64,000 bases of DNA from Fluviicola sp. (GCA_029866325.1 JARWZO010000024.1:109387-173386); one strand, 5' to 3'. Positions 1 to 9,057 are shown, numbered from the stretch's first letter. Notes: generated by a model from the sequence alone, not told the origin. Numbers and translations: made by a program.

Positions 1-2
1 CA

Positions 3-287
3 TTCAAGTTTTGCTGGGGCGATGAATTGGAAGGCGTTCAGCGATTGACTTACGAACACCGCGAAAGAGATTGTCCGTACAATACCTATTTGCACGACGG
101 TTTGCCTCCGGGTCCAATTTCTATGCCTCCTGCAGGTGTTGTGGATGCGGTATTGAACCGTGATAACAACGATTATTTGTACATGTGTGCTCAAGCCAAT
201 TACGATGGTTTGCACAATTTCACGAAGGATTATTCCGTTCACGCTAAAAACGCTACCGAGTTTCAAAACTGGTTGGCTCAACAATAA
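3..287 (+). CDS. mltG: Endolytic murein transglycosylase MltG, C-terminal fragment
   Basis: Only the last 94 codons are inside the window; the gene is cut by the left edge and the frame enters at base 3. The motif YNTYLHDGLPPGPI followed by a conserved Pro/Ala-Val-Leu-Asn segment and a Tyr-Leu-Tyr strand is characteristic of the YceG/MltG fold. From family knowledge, this inner-membrane enzyme cleaves nascent peptidoglycan glycan strands and so sets strand length. It ends five bases before the next gene, so the two may be co-transcribed. The missing N-terminus prevents checking the membrane anchor and the LysM-like part. Confidence 0.9.
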   Translation, partial: FKFCWGDELEGVQRLTYEHRERDCPYNTYLHDGLPPGPISMPPAGVVDAVLNRDNNDYLYMCAQANYDGLHNFTKDYSVHAKNATEFQNWLAQQ

Positions 288-292
288 GAATT

Positions 293-1306
293 ATGGATCG
301 AAGGTCATTTGTCAAAAAAGGAGCACTTGGAATTGCCGCAGCAAGTCTTGTTCGTCCGCTAATGGCCGGCGAAGCAAATGCAGAAACACAGCATAAACCA
401 GCCGAAAAAACCTTTGTAGCGCGTTTTAAACCGATTATGATTTCTACTTGGAGTCATGGTTTGGAAGCCAATAAAGCAGGGTGGGAAGTTTTGGCGAAAG
501 GCGGAACCTCGTTAGATGCCGTAGAAGCCGGAGCGCGACAAACCGAGGCAGATGTCTCCAATCGCAGTGTAGGAATTGGCGGAATGCCCGATAAAGAAGG
601 ACACGTAACGCTTGACGCTTGCATCATGGATTGGGAATCGAACTGCGGTTCTGTTGGATATTTAGAAGGAATCGCACATCCGATTAGCGTGGCGCGTCAC
701 ATTATGGAAAATACACCACATGTGATGTTGGTAGGTGCGGGAGCAAAGAAATATGCGATGCAACATAAGTTTGAACGCATCAAAACACCAATTCCGGAAG
801 TGAAAATGGCTTGGAAAGAGTGGAAGAAGGAGCAAGAAGCCATCGCCAAGAAACCTGTTATCAATCACGAAAACCACGATACCATTGGTTTATTGGCCAT
901 GGATAGCAGCGGACGCATCAGCGGAGCATGTACTACTTCCGGTTGGGCGTATAAATTGCCGGGAAGATTGGGTGATTCTCCCATCATCGGTGCGGGATTG
1001 TTTGTAGATCAGGAAGTTGGTGGAGCCGTTGCAACCGGATTGGGTGAATCCATCATCAAAATTGCCGGAAGTCATACGGTTGTTGAACTGATGCGCAACG
1101 GTTTCACACCCGAAGAAGCATGCAAAGAAGCGGTTAATCGCTTGATTCGCAAGCACAAAGATATGACCGGTCTTCAATGTGGTTTTATTGCCATCAATAC
1201 GGAAGGAAAAGTAGGCGGATACTCGGTTTTTAACGGTTTCAACTATGCACTGCGCACCGAACAGGAAGAGCAATTGGTTGACGCACCATTTGATCGCAGC
1301 TGGTAA
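293..1306 (+). CDS. N4-(beta-N-acetylglucosaminyl)-L-asparaginase family Ntn hydrolase, Tat-exported
   Basis: A 337-residue precursor of the asparaginase-2/aspartylglucosaminidase family, whose members split the GlcNAc-Asn bond of glycoasparagines after autoproteolysis. The start MDRRSFVKKG followed by a hydrophobic Ala-rich stretch is a twin-arginine signal, so export in folded form is inferred, with cleavage probably near residue 30. The autocleavage and nucleophile motif His-Asp-Thr-Ile-Gly places the catalytic threonine at about residue 197. Downstream the Thr-Thr-Ser-Gly-Trp and Gly-Asp-Ser-Pro-Ile-Ile-Gly-Ala-Gly motifs of the beta subunit are intact. The stop codon shares one base with the start of the beta-mannosidase gene (TAATG), which suggests translational coupling and a joint role in glycoprotein glycan breakdown. 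Confidence 0.9.
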   Translation: MDRRSFVKKGALGIAAASLVRPLMAGEANAETQHKPAEKTFVARFKPIMISTWSHGLEANKAGWEVLAKGGTSLDAVEAGARQTEADVSNRSVGIGGMPDKEGHVTLDACIMDWESNCGSVGYLEGIAHPISVARHIMENTPHVMLVGAGAKKYAMQHKFERIKTPIPEVKMAWKEWKKEQEAIAKKPVINHENHDTIGLLAMDSSGRISGACTTSGWAYKLPGRLGDSPIIGAGLFVDQEVGGAVATGLGESIIKIAGSHTVVELMRNGFTPEEACKEAVNRLIRKHKDMTGLQCGFIAINTEGKVGGYSVFNGFNYALRTEQEEQLVDAPFDRSW

Positions 1307-3789
1307 TGATTCATCGTTTTTCAATCATTGGTTTAGCGTTGTTTGTACACTTCTTTTCGGTGTGTCAGCAAACCCTTGATTGGAAGTTTCAACACCCTGT
1401 TTCTAAAAAATGGATTGCCTTCGGAACCCATGGATCTGTGCAGGAATCATTGATTAAATCAGGTGAATTGCCCGATCCGTTTGTAGAAGCCAATGAACTG
1501 AAATTCGGCTGGATAGAAAACCACGATTGGGAATTTCAATCTGAATTTAAGCTTTCTAGTGTCGATTTGGCTCACGAATACATCGATTTGGAATTACCGA
1601 ATGTGGATACCTACGCAAAAGTCTACCTCAATGGACATTTGTTGGGTACAACCGAAAATTGCTACCTCATTTATCGTTTCGAGATCCGAAAATGGGCAAA
1701 AACGGGTGTGAATAAACTAAAATTGGTTTTTCAGTCACCGGTTAATTATCAGGCTCCAAAAATTAAGAATACCGGTATCACATTGCCCGCTCCGAATGAT
1801 TTAGGGAAAATAGCCGTGGCACCATATTGCAGAAAACCGCAGTATCAATTCGGTTGGGATTGGTCGTTGCGTATGACAACTATCGGCATGTGGAAACCGG
1901 CTTCCGTTATTGCTTATTCGACGAATAGAACTATTGGAAAAGGAGTGTATACCGCAACCTTGGCAGAAGACTTTGCCTTGATGGAACTGCAATGGATGCT
2001 GCGAAATGCAACCAACGACACACTGGTTTGGGAAAGCCAACTTTTCGGATCGAGTGATGTGATTGCAGAAAATGGTGTTTTAAAGCGATTGGATCGTTTG
2101 GAAAACCCCAATCTTTGGTGGCCGCGTGGTCAGGGAGAACAATACCTTTATACCGACGAATGGACCTTGAAAACCAAAAACGGAACCGTAATTGATTCGT
2201 TGACGCAACGTTTCGGAGTCAGACGAACCGAATTGGTAAATGTAGCCGATCAATGGGGAACTTCTTATATCATTCGTGTTAACGGAAGAGATGTATTTTG
2301 CAAAGGAGCCAATTATATTCCGCAGGATATTTTCCCGGCGCGAATCACTGATGCTTCGTTGCGAGAAATGGTTCGAATCATGAATGCCAGTAATTTCAAC
2401 ATGGTGCGCATTTGGGGTGGTGGTTATTATCAACCCGAAGCATTTTACGATGCTTGCGACGAATTGGGGATTATGGTGTGGCAGGATTTTATGTTCGCTT
2501 GCGCCATGTATCCGGGAACCGATGAATTTGCAGCAAACGTGAAACGAGAATTGGATCAGCAAATCCCGCGCTTGGCGACACATCCTTCAGTGGTGTTGTT
2601 CAATGGAAACAATGAAGTTGATGTAGCTTGGAAAAATTGGGGATTTAAGCAAACGTATAAAATCACTCCACAGCAGGGTGCAATAATAGAGCAGTATTAC
2701 GACCGCATTTTCAAAGGACTCATCCCCGAAGCTGTAAAACATTGGACCAATGTGCCTTATGTTCATACTTCTCCGCTGAGCAATTGGGGCAAAGATGAAT
2801 ACTTCAATCACGGTTCCATGCACTATTGGGGTGTTTGGCATGGTAAAGATCCGATCGAAGATTTCGGACGAAAAACCGGTCGTTTCAATTCTGAATACGG
2901 TTTTCAATCCTTTCCGGAATACGCAACATTGCTTACTTTCAGCGATACATCTCAATGGCAATTACTCAGTGATGTGATGAAGCACCATCAAAAAAGCTAC
3001 GTCGGTAACGGAATGATTGAAAAACACGCTGACATTTTGTACGGTAAAACCAGTGATTTCAAGCGTTTTGTTTATTATTCCCAACTCACACAATCTACAG
3101 CTGTGAGCATGGCGGTGAGCGGACATCGTACCAATATGCCGCGTTGTAGTGGTACGGTTTACTGGCAGTTGAACGATTGCTGGCCGGCACCAACGTGGTC
3201 GAGTATCGATTACTATGGAAATTGGAAAGCACTACAATACACAGTGCGCGAAGATTATGCAGATGTGGCCGTTTTGGCGAAAGTGGATACCATCGGCAAA
3301 GAAAAATTCTTTTTGGTTTCTGATCAACCGCATGCTTTTGCGTGTAAAATAAGCGCCGTAGTGTATGATTTGGATGGTGATCAATTGGATCAATTTCAAT
3401 GTAATCAGGCTGTTATTGGCATGAAGGTGAATCAATTGTTTGAATTGGAACTTGCTCCGTACAAAACCAAAAATTACCTCATTCGGTTTTCATGGAATGA
3501 TGCGACAGGCAAGAAAAATGAACGACAATTCACCCATTTACCTGAAAAAAGAAACGCAACTGCATCTGATAAAGTCACGTACAAACTTATTGAAGTCAAT
3601 CCACTGACCAAAACAGCGGTTATTGAGGTAACAAACACCGATTTTTTAGGCAAATGCTGGATTACAAGTCGCAAGAATGGCGTACGGTTCGAGTCCAATT
3701 TCATGGATTTACTTCCGGGAACACACCGATTTTCCATTACATTTGAGACGCTTCCGAGTAAAAGTGATTTTGAGTTGATTTGGCTTTAG
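1306..3789 (+). CDS. Beta-mannosidase, glycoside hydrolase family 2
   Basis: An 827-residue exported GH2 enzyme. It has an N-terminal hydrophobic signal peptide (about residues 1-20), a jelly-roll sugar-binding domain, an immunoglobulin-like domain and a TIM barrel from about residue 320. The acid/base glutamate is visible in NGNNEVD (E437) and the nucleophile in NSEYGFQS (E530); the Arg-Ile-Trp-Gly-Gly-Gly barrel motif is also present. Family knowledge: it removes terminal beta-mannose from oligosaccharides such as the chitobiose-linked core of N-glycans. That fits the preceding glycosylasparaginase, whose stop overlaps this start by one base. There is no T9SS tail, so a periplasmic location is likely. 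Confidence 0.93.
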   Translation: MIHRFSIIGLALFVHFFSVCQQTLDWKFQHPVSKKWIAFGTHGSVQESLIKSGELPDPFVEANELKFGWIENHDWEFQSEFKLSSVDLAHEYIDLELPNVDTYAKVYLNGHLLGTTENCYLIYRFEIRKWAKTGVNKLKLVFQSPVNYQAPKIKNTGITLPAPNDLGKIAVAPYCRKPQYQFGWDWSLRMTTIGMWKPASVIAYSTNRTIGKGVYTATLAEDFALMELQWMLRNATNDTLVWESQLFGSSDVIAENGVLKRLDRLENPNLWWPRGQGEQYLYTDEWTLKTKNGTVIDSLTQRFGVRRTELVNVADQWGTSYIIRVNGRDVFCKGANYIPQDIFPARITDASLREMVRIMNASNFNMVRIWGGGYYQPEAFYDACDELGIMVWQDFMFACAMYPGTDEFAANVKRELDQQIPRLATHPSVVLFNGNNEVDVAWKNWGFKQTYKITPQQGAIIEQYYDRIFKGLIPEAVKHWTNVPYVHTSPLSNWGKDEYFNHGSMHYWGVWHGKDPIEDFGRKTGRFNSEYGFQSFPEYATLLTFSDTSQWQLLSDVMKHHQKSYVGNGMIEKHADILYGKTSDFKRFVYYSQLTQSTAVSMAVSGHRTNMPRCSGTVYWQLNDCWPAPTWSSIDYYGNWKALQYTVREDYADVAVLAKVDTIGKEKFFLVSDQPHAFACKISAVVYDLDGDQLDQFQCNQAVIGMKVNQLFELELAPYKTKNYLIRFSWNDATGKKNERQFTHLPEKRNATASDKVTYKLIEVNPLTKTAVIEVTNTDFLGKCWITSRKNGVRFESNFMDLLPGTHRFSITFETLPSKSDFELIWL

Positions 3790-3950
3790 GTAGTTCATCA
3801 GTTTTACAGTTTTTTAGTTCATAAGTTTTTTAAGTTTCAAATGAATGAAGCACCACCTTGTAAACACACGAACTATTAACCCCAAAAACTTATAAAACTG
3901 CCAAACTCAAAAAAAACTCGCCAACTCAATTCGTTAAAAAAAAATAACTG
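3790..3950. repeat. AT-rich intergenic segment with degenerate inverted repeats
   Basis: Between the beta-mannosidase stop and the MarR promoter there is no gene. The left half carries variants of AAGTTTTT, CAGTTTTA and AGTTCATAAG. The right half carries their approximate complements such as AAAAACTTATAAAACTG and AAACTCAAAAA. The transcript could therefore fold into a long imperfect hairpin and act as a terminator. The same word family recurs at 17255-17342. Confidence 0.5.
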
Positions 3951-3951
3951 C

Positions 3952-3982
3952 TTTGTAATTACTACCGTGGTAATTATCTTTG
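3952..3982 (+). promoter_or_regulatory. Promoter of the MarR operon with embedded palindromic operator
   Basis: TTTG at 3952-3955 and TATCTTTG at 3975-3982 match the Bacteroidota -33 and -7 boxes (TTTG and TAnnTTTG) with a 19-base spacer. A 21-base imperfect palindrome occupies 3956-3976: its arms are TAATTAC and GTAATTA and its centre is TACCGTG. It fills the whole spacer and reaches two bases into the -7 box. Binding there by a dimer, most simply the MarR protein encoded immediately downstream, would exclude RNA polymerase. The start codon lies only four bases after the -7 box. Confidence 0.75.
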
Positions 3983-3986
3983 CACC

Positions 3987-4460
3987 ATGGAAATAGGCGA
4001 AATCATACAATCTAAATTCAAATCACCCCAGCAAAAAGCCATTGTGAATGTGCGTTACACCTCAAATTTTATGGGGCAATACCAAAATTCATTCATGGGG
4101 CAGTTTGACCTTACAATGGCGCAATTCAACATTCTACGCATTTTACGCGGAGCAAAAAAACCCTTGAGTGTTACGTCGGTGAAAGAACGTATGATTGAAC
4201 GATCACCCAATACCACTCGTCTGATGGATAAACTCATCGAGAAAAACCTACTGGAGCGTGTTCGCTGCGATTCGGATAGGAGAGTGGTCTATGTTTCGAT
4301 TACGGAAACGGGGTTGGAGATCCTTTCACGTATTGATGTCGATCTAGAGGAATCGGCTGTATTTACTAACAATCTAAGTGACGCCGAAGCCGAAGAGTTG
4401 AGCCGTTTGCTGGATAAACTGAGAGGAACATGTCCGACGAAACCACAAACAGCAGAGTAA
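3987..4460 (+). CDS. MarR family transcriptional regulator
   Basis: A 157-residue winged-helix regulator. The recognition region is at about residues 60-85 (Ser-Val-Thr ... Arg-Ser-Pro-Asn-Thr-Thr-Arg-Leu-Met-Asp-Lys-Leu) and the wing is Asp-Ser-Asp-Arg-Arg (95-99), both typical of MarR proteins. Two cysteines (C94 next to the wing and C149 near the C-terminus) could sense oxidants as in OhrR-like members, but this is inference. The gene heads a four-gene run and its last 31 bases overlap the OsmC gene. The ATG at 3987 was chosen because it is the first in the frame and lies directly behind a strong promoter, implying a nearly leaderless mRNA. Autoregulation through the palindrome at 3956-3976 is likely. 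Confidence 0.9.
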   Translation: MEIGEIIQSKFKSPQQKAIVNVRYTSNFMGQYQNSFMGQFDLTMAQFNILRILRGAKKPLSVTSVKERMIERSPNTTRLMDKLIEKNLLERVRCDSDRRVVYVSITETGLEILSRIDVDLEESAVFTNNLSDAEAEELSRLLDKLRGTCPTKPQTAE

Positions 4461-4831
4461 AAGCTTCTATCAACCAAGGCTACCTGGTTACCAGCGAAGC
4501 GAGTGGTCATCAGACGCTGTGCGACGAACCTTTGGCAGATGGCGGTACGAATCTAGCTATGACGCCAACCGAATTATTTTTGAGTTCATTGGCAAGCTGC
4601 AAATTAGCCACCATGCGAATGGTTGCTCAACGAAAACAATGGGATACAACCGGATTAAGCATCAATTTGGAATTGGTAAATGAACTCGAAATAAACACCA
4701 TTTATCAAACTATTTCGTTTCCGGAACATCTAACAAACGAACAACGCGAAAAGCTTACAACAATTTCACACAAGTGCCCCGTTTCTAAACTAGTAACGGG
4801 AACAGTACACATTTTAGACAAAGTCACATGA
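4430..4831 (+). CDS. OsmC family peroxiredoxin-like protein
   Basis: A 133-residue OsmC/Ohr-fold protein. The two family cysteines are present in Leu-Ala-Ser-Cys-Lys-Leu-Ala (C57) and His-Lys-Cys-Pro-Val-Ser (C116). These form the reactive pair that reduces organic hydroperoxides in this family. The N-terminal Gly-Gly-Thr-Asn-Leu-Ala-Met-Thr-Pro-Thr-Glu-Leu-Phe motif is also typical. The start lies inside the MarR gene in another frame and the end overlaps the MFS start by four bases (ATGA), so expression is probably coupled. A Cys-bearing MarR together with OsmC resembles the OhrR-Ohr pairing, but which OsmC subfamily this belongs to cannot be settled by eye. Confidence 0.88.
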   Translation: MSDETTNSRVKASINQGYLVTSEASGHQTLCDEPLADGGTNLAMTPTELFLSSLASCKLATMRMVAQRKQWDTTGLSINLELVNELEINTIYQTISFPEHLTNEQREKLTTISHKCPVSKLVTGTVHILDKVT

Positions 4832-6012
4832 CAAAAAAACAAGTGTTATGGATGATTATCCTAGCAGCTGTCGTATTTACAAACATTCTTGAATCAATGA
4901 TCCTAATGCCACTTTCGCCTACCATAAAGGCCGAATTGAGCATGGACGAAAAACAATGGGGATTGGCAATTTCTGTTTATCTCTTCAGTGCGTTTGTTGC
5001 CGGAGTAGGGAGTATTTTCATTATTGATCGCTTCGACAGAAAGCGGTTTTTGATCACACAATATGCGCTTTTCATTGTAGGAACCTTGCTATGCGGATTG
5101 GCAACTTCCTACGAATTTTTATTGTTTGCCCGCATTATGGCCGGATTTTTCGGTGGTGTGATCGGAGCAATTGTGATGTCCATTGTAGGCGACCTCATAC
5201 AACCCGAACACCGCGGAAAAGCTACCGGAATTGTGATGGCAGGTTTTTCATCGGCAGCAGGATTGGGAATTCCGCTGGGGCTCTGGCTCGGACATTCGTG
5301 GAACTGGCACATGCCGTTTTTCTTTCTAGTAGGATTATCGTTAATCGCTTGGGTATTGTTGATTCTGTACCTTCCGAATGTGAACAAACACTTGGATGGT
5401 TCTGGGCATAAATCGTACATGATTTTAAAAACAGTTTGGAAAAACAGCAATCAAATCAAGGGATTATTGTTTACAAGTACCATTTTATTCGGTCAGTTTG
5501 CCATCATTCCATACTTGGCGGATTATATGGTGCACAACGTTGGATTAAAAGAAAATCAATTGGTATGGATGTACTTTTTCGGCGGAATTTTAACCTTCAT
5601 CACCAATCCGTATATCGGTTATCTTGCTGATAAATTCGGTCAATTACGGGTGTTTTTGATCATTATGAGTATTTCCCTCGTTCCATTAGCCATAATTACC
5701 AATATGGGCGTGAACCCTTTACCGGTTATTCTGATAGTAACGACTGCGTTTTTCATTTTTGCCGGTGGTCGGAATATTCCCGGAACGGCTATCGTAATGG
5801 GAACCGCAGCTCCGCATGAACGTGGCGGTTATATGAGTATTCGTTCGGCATTTCAGCAATTTGCAAGCGGATTTGCCGTAATTTTGGGATCGTGGCTAAC
5901 AACACAGCAAGAAGATGGAAGTTACCTTCATTTTGAATACGTTGGCTACTTGGCGATCGGCACTAGTATTTTATCTTATTTTCTATTAAAAACCATCAAA
6001 CAACAATTCTAA
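4828..6012 (+). CDS. MFS family transporter, DHA1-type drug/metabolite exporter
   Basis: A 394-residue protein with about twelve hydrophobic segments. It carries a Major Facilitator signature after TM2 (Asp-Arg-Phe-Asp-Arg-Lys-Arg-Phe) and a Gly/Pro-rich stretch at TM5 (Ala-Ala-Gly-Leu-Gly-Ile-Pro-Leu-Gly) reminiscent of the antiporter motif. Length and topology fit proton-driven exporters of the DHA1 group. It overlaps the OsmC stop by four bases and ends one base before the next start. Its control by the MarR protein is inferred from operon structure; the substrate is unknown. Confidence 0.88.
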   Translation: MTKKQVLWMIILAAVVFTNILESMILMPLSPTIKAELSMDEKQWGLAISVYLFSAFVAGVGSIFIIDRFDRKRFLITQYALFIVGTLLCGLATSYEFLLFARIMAGFFGGVIGAIVMSIVGDLIQPEHRGKATGIVMAGFSSAAGLGIPLGLWLGHSWNWHMPFFFLVGLSLIAWVLLILYLPNVNKHLDGSGHKSYMILKTVWKNSNQIKGLLFTSTILFGQFAIIPYLADYMVHNVGLKENQLVWMYFFGGILTFITNPYIGYLADKFGQLRVFLIIMSISLVPLAIITNMGVNPLPVILIVTTAFFIFAGGRNIPGTAIVMGTAAPHERGGYMSIRSAFQQFASGFAVILGSWLTTQQEDGSYLHFEYVGYLAIGTSILSYFLLKTIKQQF

Positions 6013-6013
6013 T

Positions 6014-8473
6014 ATGCGCTTGACCGTTTTCCTTTTTTTCTGCCTCACTGCGCTTTTGTCGTTAGCGCAACCGCCTGTTGGACAAACTCCGCCAAAAGGA
6101 GCAGCTCCGGCTATCGGGTCATTAGATGGACAAGTATTCGACTCTATTTCGCGTAAACCAATAGAATATGTTGAGTTGCGGCTTTGCAAGCAAACCGATT
6201 CGACTGTTGTAACGGGAATTTATACGGATGAAAACGGAAAATTCGTTTTGGAGCAGGTTCCGCTTGGATCTTATTTTATCCGTGTAAATCAATCGGGATA
6301 CAAAGAAAAGATCATTCGCAACATTCAGCTTACTCAAGCAAAGCCTTTGCGCAAATTGGGAAGCATTTCCCTTGTTTCGGACGCAGCAAATATCCAAGAA
6401 ATTGAAATTACTGCCGAAACACCTGTATTGCAGTCAGGCATTGACAAAAAAGTCTATAATGTGGGCGAAGATTTATCCGTTCAAGGTGGTTCTGCCAACG
6501 ATGTGCTCAATAATATTCCATCGATTGAAGTAGATCAGGATGGAAATATCAGTCTTCGCGGTGAAGGAAATGTAACAATTTTGATTGATGGTAGACCGAG
6601 TTCACTTTCGGGTGGGAACGGAAAAAACCTCTTGTCGGGCATTCCTGCAGCCAGTATTGAACGCATTGAAATAGTAACCAATCCTTCGGCAAAATACGAT
6701 CCCGACGGCACTGCCGGAATCATCAACGTGGTATTGAAAAAGAACATTCGCCTCGGTTTGAATGGAAATGTGACGCTTTCAGCTGCAACAGGTAATGCTT
6801 ATACGGGATCTACTTCCATGAACATGCGCAATACCAAATTCAATGTTTTCGGGAATTACGCCTACGATTACAAAGAAGGCTACCGCAACAACTTCAGTGA
6901 TTTGGATCAAACTTATGGAGATTCCACCGTTTTCTTTGATCAGCGCCGTTATGGAACCGATTTCAGTGAAACTCACACAGCAAAAGTGGGGATGGATCTT
7001 TACCTGAAAGACCGAAACACCCTTTCATGGACTCTTTCAGGAAACCTTGGTGCGCGCGACCGCTTTGGTGATCAGGAAAATTACCGATACAACGAAAACA
7101 ACGATACGGTAGGAGTTTGGAATCGTACTTCGTTTGATCCGGGCTACAACCGCAATCTTGATTTGGGACTCAATTACAGTTGGGAATTCAAAGAAGACAA
7201 AGGAACCGTTGATTGGGCGGCGTATCAATCAATCGGAAATACCACCAATGCCGGGTATTACGAACAAACCTACGATGATGCTTCTTACGGACGAAACTTG
7301 GATCAACGCTTGTTTAGTCTCGAAAAAAACAACATCACCACTCTGCAGATGGACATGGTGCGCATCATAAAAAGCAAATGGCGCACCGAAAGCGGTTTGA
7401 AGCTCATTCACCGAAACATGGGAGTTGATACGCATTCCGATTCACGTGATACGGCCGGAGTTTTTCAAGCGGATACGCTAGCGTTTTTTAATTATGAATA
7501 TACCGAACGCATTTATTCGGCTTACGGAATTGTAGGAAGAGCTATCAACAAGTGGAAATTTCAATTGGGCGTTCGTTTAGAGCAAAGTTATCAGGAACCG
7601 AATTTGGTTTCTAAAAACGAATCGTATTCCAACAACTATTTCAATGTGTTTCCTTCAGGACACATTCGCTACGAGATTAAAAAAGGAGCCGAATTATCAC
7701 TTGGATACAGTAAACGCATCAACAGACCATCATCGGACAACCTGAATCCGTTTACCAGTTATGCCGATCCGTACAACCTGCGTCGCGGAAATCCGGCGTT
7801 GCGCCCTGAATACATTCACTCAGTTGATTTCAGTTTCGATTACACGCAAAAGAAATGGTCGGTAACCGCTTCGGCTTACCAGCGCTATTCGTTAGAAGTC
7901 ATTCAACGTGTAAAAGTGTTTTATGCCGATGGAACTTCTGCCGGAACATTTGCCAACATCAACAGCAGCACTAGTTCTGGCGGAGAATTGGTCTTTCAGT
8001 TTCGTCCTTTGCCAATTTGGCGAAATACGGTATCGGCCAACGGAAATTATGTCATTTACAAAGATGACAATCCGTCAGCTAACTGGAATCGTCAGGGATT
8101 CATTTGGGGCTTGAAGTATTCTTCTTCCATCGAATTGTGGAAGCGGTCCCTCATATTGCAGGTCAACGGTCGTTACAACGCACCTTCAATCACAGCACAA
8201 GGCCGTATGCAGCCACGCGGTTCTGTTGAGTTCTCTGCTGAAAAATCATTTAAGGAAGGAAAATGGGCTATAGGCACGCGTGTTTCCGACATTTTTAACA
8301 CGCAAGGGTTTAACTTCGAGGTAGAACAACCTACCATTGTACAGCGCTCCGAATTCAAATGGTTAACACGTCGTGTCTTCATCACATTGCGTTACAAATT
8401 CGGTCGAAGCGATTTCACGGATCGTAAAAGACCGGGCGACCAACCAAGTGGAGGTGGAGGCTTCGATTTTTAA
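6014..8473 (+). CDS. Outer membrane TonB-receptor-like beta-barrel protein with N-terminal carboxypeptidase-regulatory domain
   Basis: An 819-residue exported protein. It has a signal peptide (about residues 1-18), a Pro-rich linker, a CarboxypepD_reg-like beta-sandwich (about 37-120), a plug-like segment with LRGEGNVTILIDGRP and IERIEIVTNPSAKYDPDG (about 150-245), and then a long beta-barrel ending Phe-Asp-Phe. This architecture is the OMP_b-brl_3 group of TonB-receptor-like proteins common in Bacteroidota. It is the last gene of the MarR-OsmC-MFS run and starts two bases after the MFS stop. It could take up or export a compound related to the transporter substrate; that is inference from position. 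No SusD partner is next to it. Confidence 0.88.
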   Translation: MRLTVFLFFCLTALLSLAQPPVGQTPPKGAAPAIGSLDGQVFDSISRKPIEYVELRLCKQTDSTVVTGIYTDENGKFVLEQVPLGSYFIRVNQSGYKEKIIRNIQLTQAKPLRKLGSISLVSDAANIQEIEITAETPVLQSGIDKKVYNVGEDLSVQGGSANDVLNNIPSIEVDQDGNISLRGEGNVTILIDGRPSSLSGGNGKNLLSGIPAASIERIEIVTNPSAKYDPDGTAGIINVVLKKNIRLGLNGNVTLSAATGNAYTGSTSMNMRNTKFNVFGNYAYDYKEGYRNNFSDLDQTYGDSTVFFDQRRYGTDFSETHTAKVGMDLYLKDRNTLSWTLSGNLGARDRFGDQENYRYNENNDTVGVWNRTSFDPGYNRNLDLGLNYSWEFKEDKGTVDWAAYQSIGNTTNAGYYEQTYDDASYGRNLDQRLFSLEKNNITTLQMDMVRIIKSKWRTESGLKLIHRNMGVDTHSDSRDTAGVFQADTLAFFNYEYTERIYSAYGIVGRAINKWKFQLGVRLEQSYQEPNLVSKNESYSNNYFNVFPSGHIRYEIKKGAELSLGYSKRINRPSSDNLNPFTSYADPYNLRRGNPALRPEYIHSVDFSFDYTQKKWSVTASAYQRYSLEVIQRVKVFYADGTSAGTFANINSSTSSGGELVFQFRPLPIWRNTVSANGNYVIYKDDNPSANWNRQGFIWGLKYSSSIELWKRSLILQVNGRYNAPSITAQGRMQPRGSVEFSAEKSFKEGKWAIGTRVSDIFNTQGFNFEVEQPTIVQRSEFKWLTRRVFITLRYKFGRSDFTDRKRPGDQPSGGGGFDF

Positions 8474-8550
8474 ATCTTCATTCTGTTTCTCATTCTCATT
8501 CTGATTCTTAAAACTCAGAATGAAAATCGGAAATAAAATGATTCGTCTCG

Positions 8551-8682
8551 TTAATTCGACAAAGTGCCTACAGCGTGCTCGGCAGGCTGTTTTGGAACAA
8601 GGTGTTGTCCCAAACGAATGAGCGCTTTATCAAACGGACTCTTGTCGTTTTTTTTGATCGGGTTGTTTTTACGTGTTTTCAT
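8551..8682 (-). CDS. Possible small basic protein, 43 aa
   Basis: An open frame of 43 codons that starts ATG and stops TAA, in an otherwise gene-poor 650-base gap. The product begins MKTRKNNPIKKNDKSPFDKA and ends AVGTLSN; it is rich in Lys and Asn at the start, with a short amphipathic middle. There is no recognisable domain, signal peptide or membrane segment and no convincing -7 box upstream. Support is limited to clean start and stop codons and a composition like a real cytoplasmic protein. It may be a spurious frame. Confidence 0.35.
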   Translation of the reverse strand: MKTRKNNPIKKNDKSPFDKALIRLGQHLVPKQPAEHAVGTLSN

Positions 8683-8791
8683 GACGGATATTTTTATGGA
8701 AAATAGTCAAGAACTGTGCCTTTTTTAGTAACGTTGATTTGCAGGTTGGTTTCACTGATTTGGAGGTAATAAAAAGGATTTAAAAGTATTT

Positions 8792-9057
8792 AACGTGAAT
8801 TCGGGATAAGAATTCCAGTCAGAATTCATAAAAGTGTTTGTATGCAAGGCGAATTACTGAGAGATAGCGGGCTATCTCAAAGAAATTCAACGAAGTAGAC
8901 GAATGCTTTTAGGGATAGCGTTTTAATATTGTCACTTGAAAACACTAATCTTCTTCCTGAAAACCGCATCAACATATCCCGATATGCTGTTAAGGTTTTC
9001 AGTCGAATCTCAGCATTTTCAAGCGATCTGACGAAATTCTTATCCCGAATTCACGTT
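8792..9057. mobile_element. MITE-like non-autonomous element, 266 bp
   Basis: The segment starts AACGTGAATTCGGGATAAG and ends with the exact reverse complement of it, giving perfect terminal inverted repeats of about 23 bases (8792-8814 against 9035-9057). It is flanked by the identical tetranucleotide ATTT at 8788-8791 and 9058-9061, which looks like a target-site duplication. Inside there is no transposase, but two hairpins are visible: GAGATAGC/GCTATCTC at 8861-8878, and a longer imperfect one around 8959-9002 with arms beginning CTGAAAACC. The parent transposon family cannot be named from sequence alone. Confidence 0.75.
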
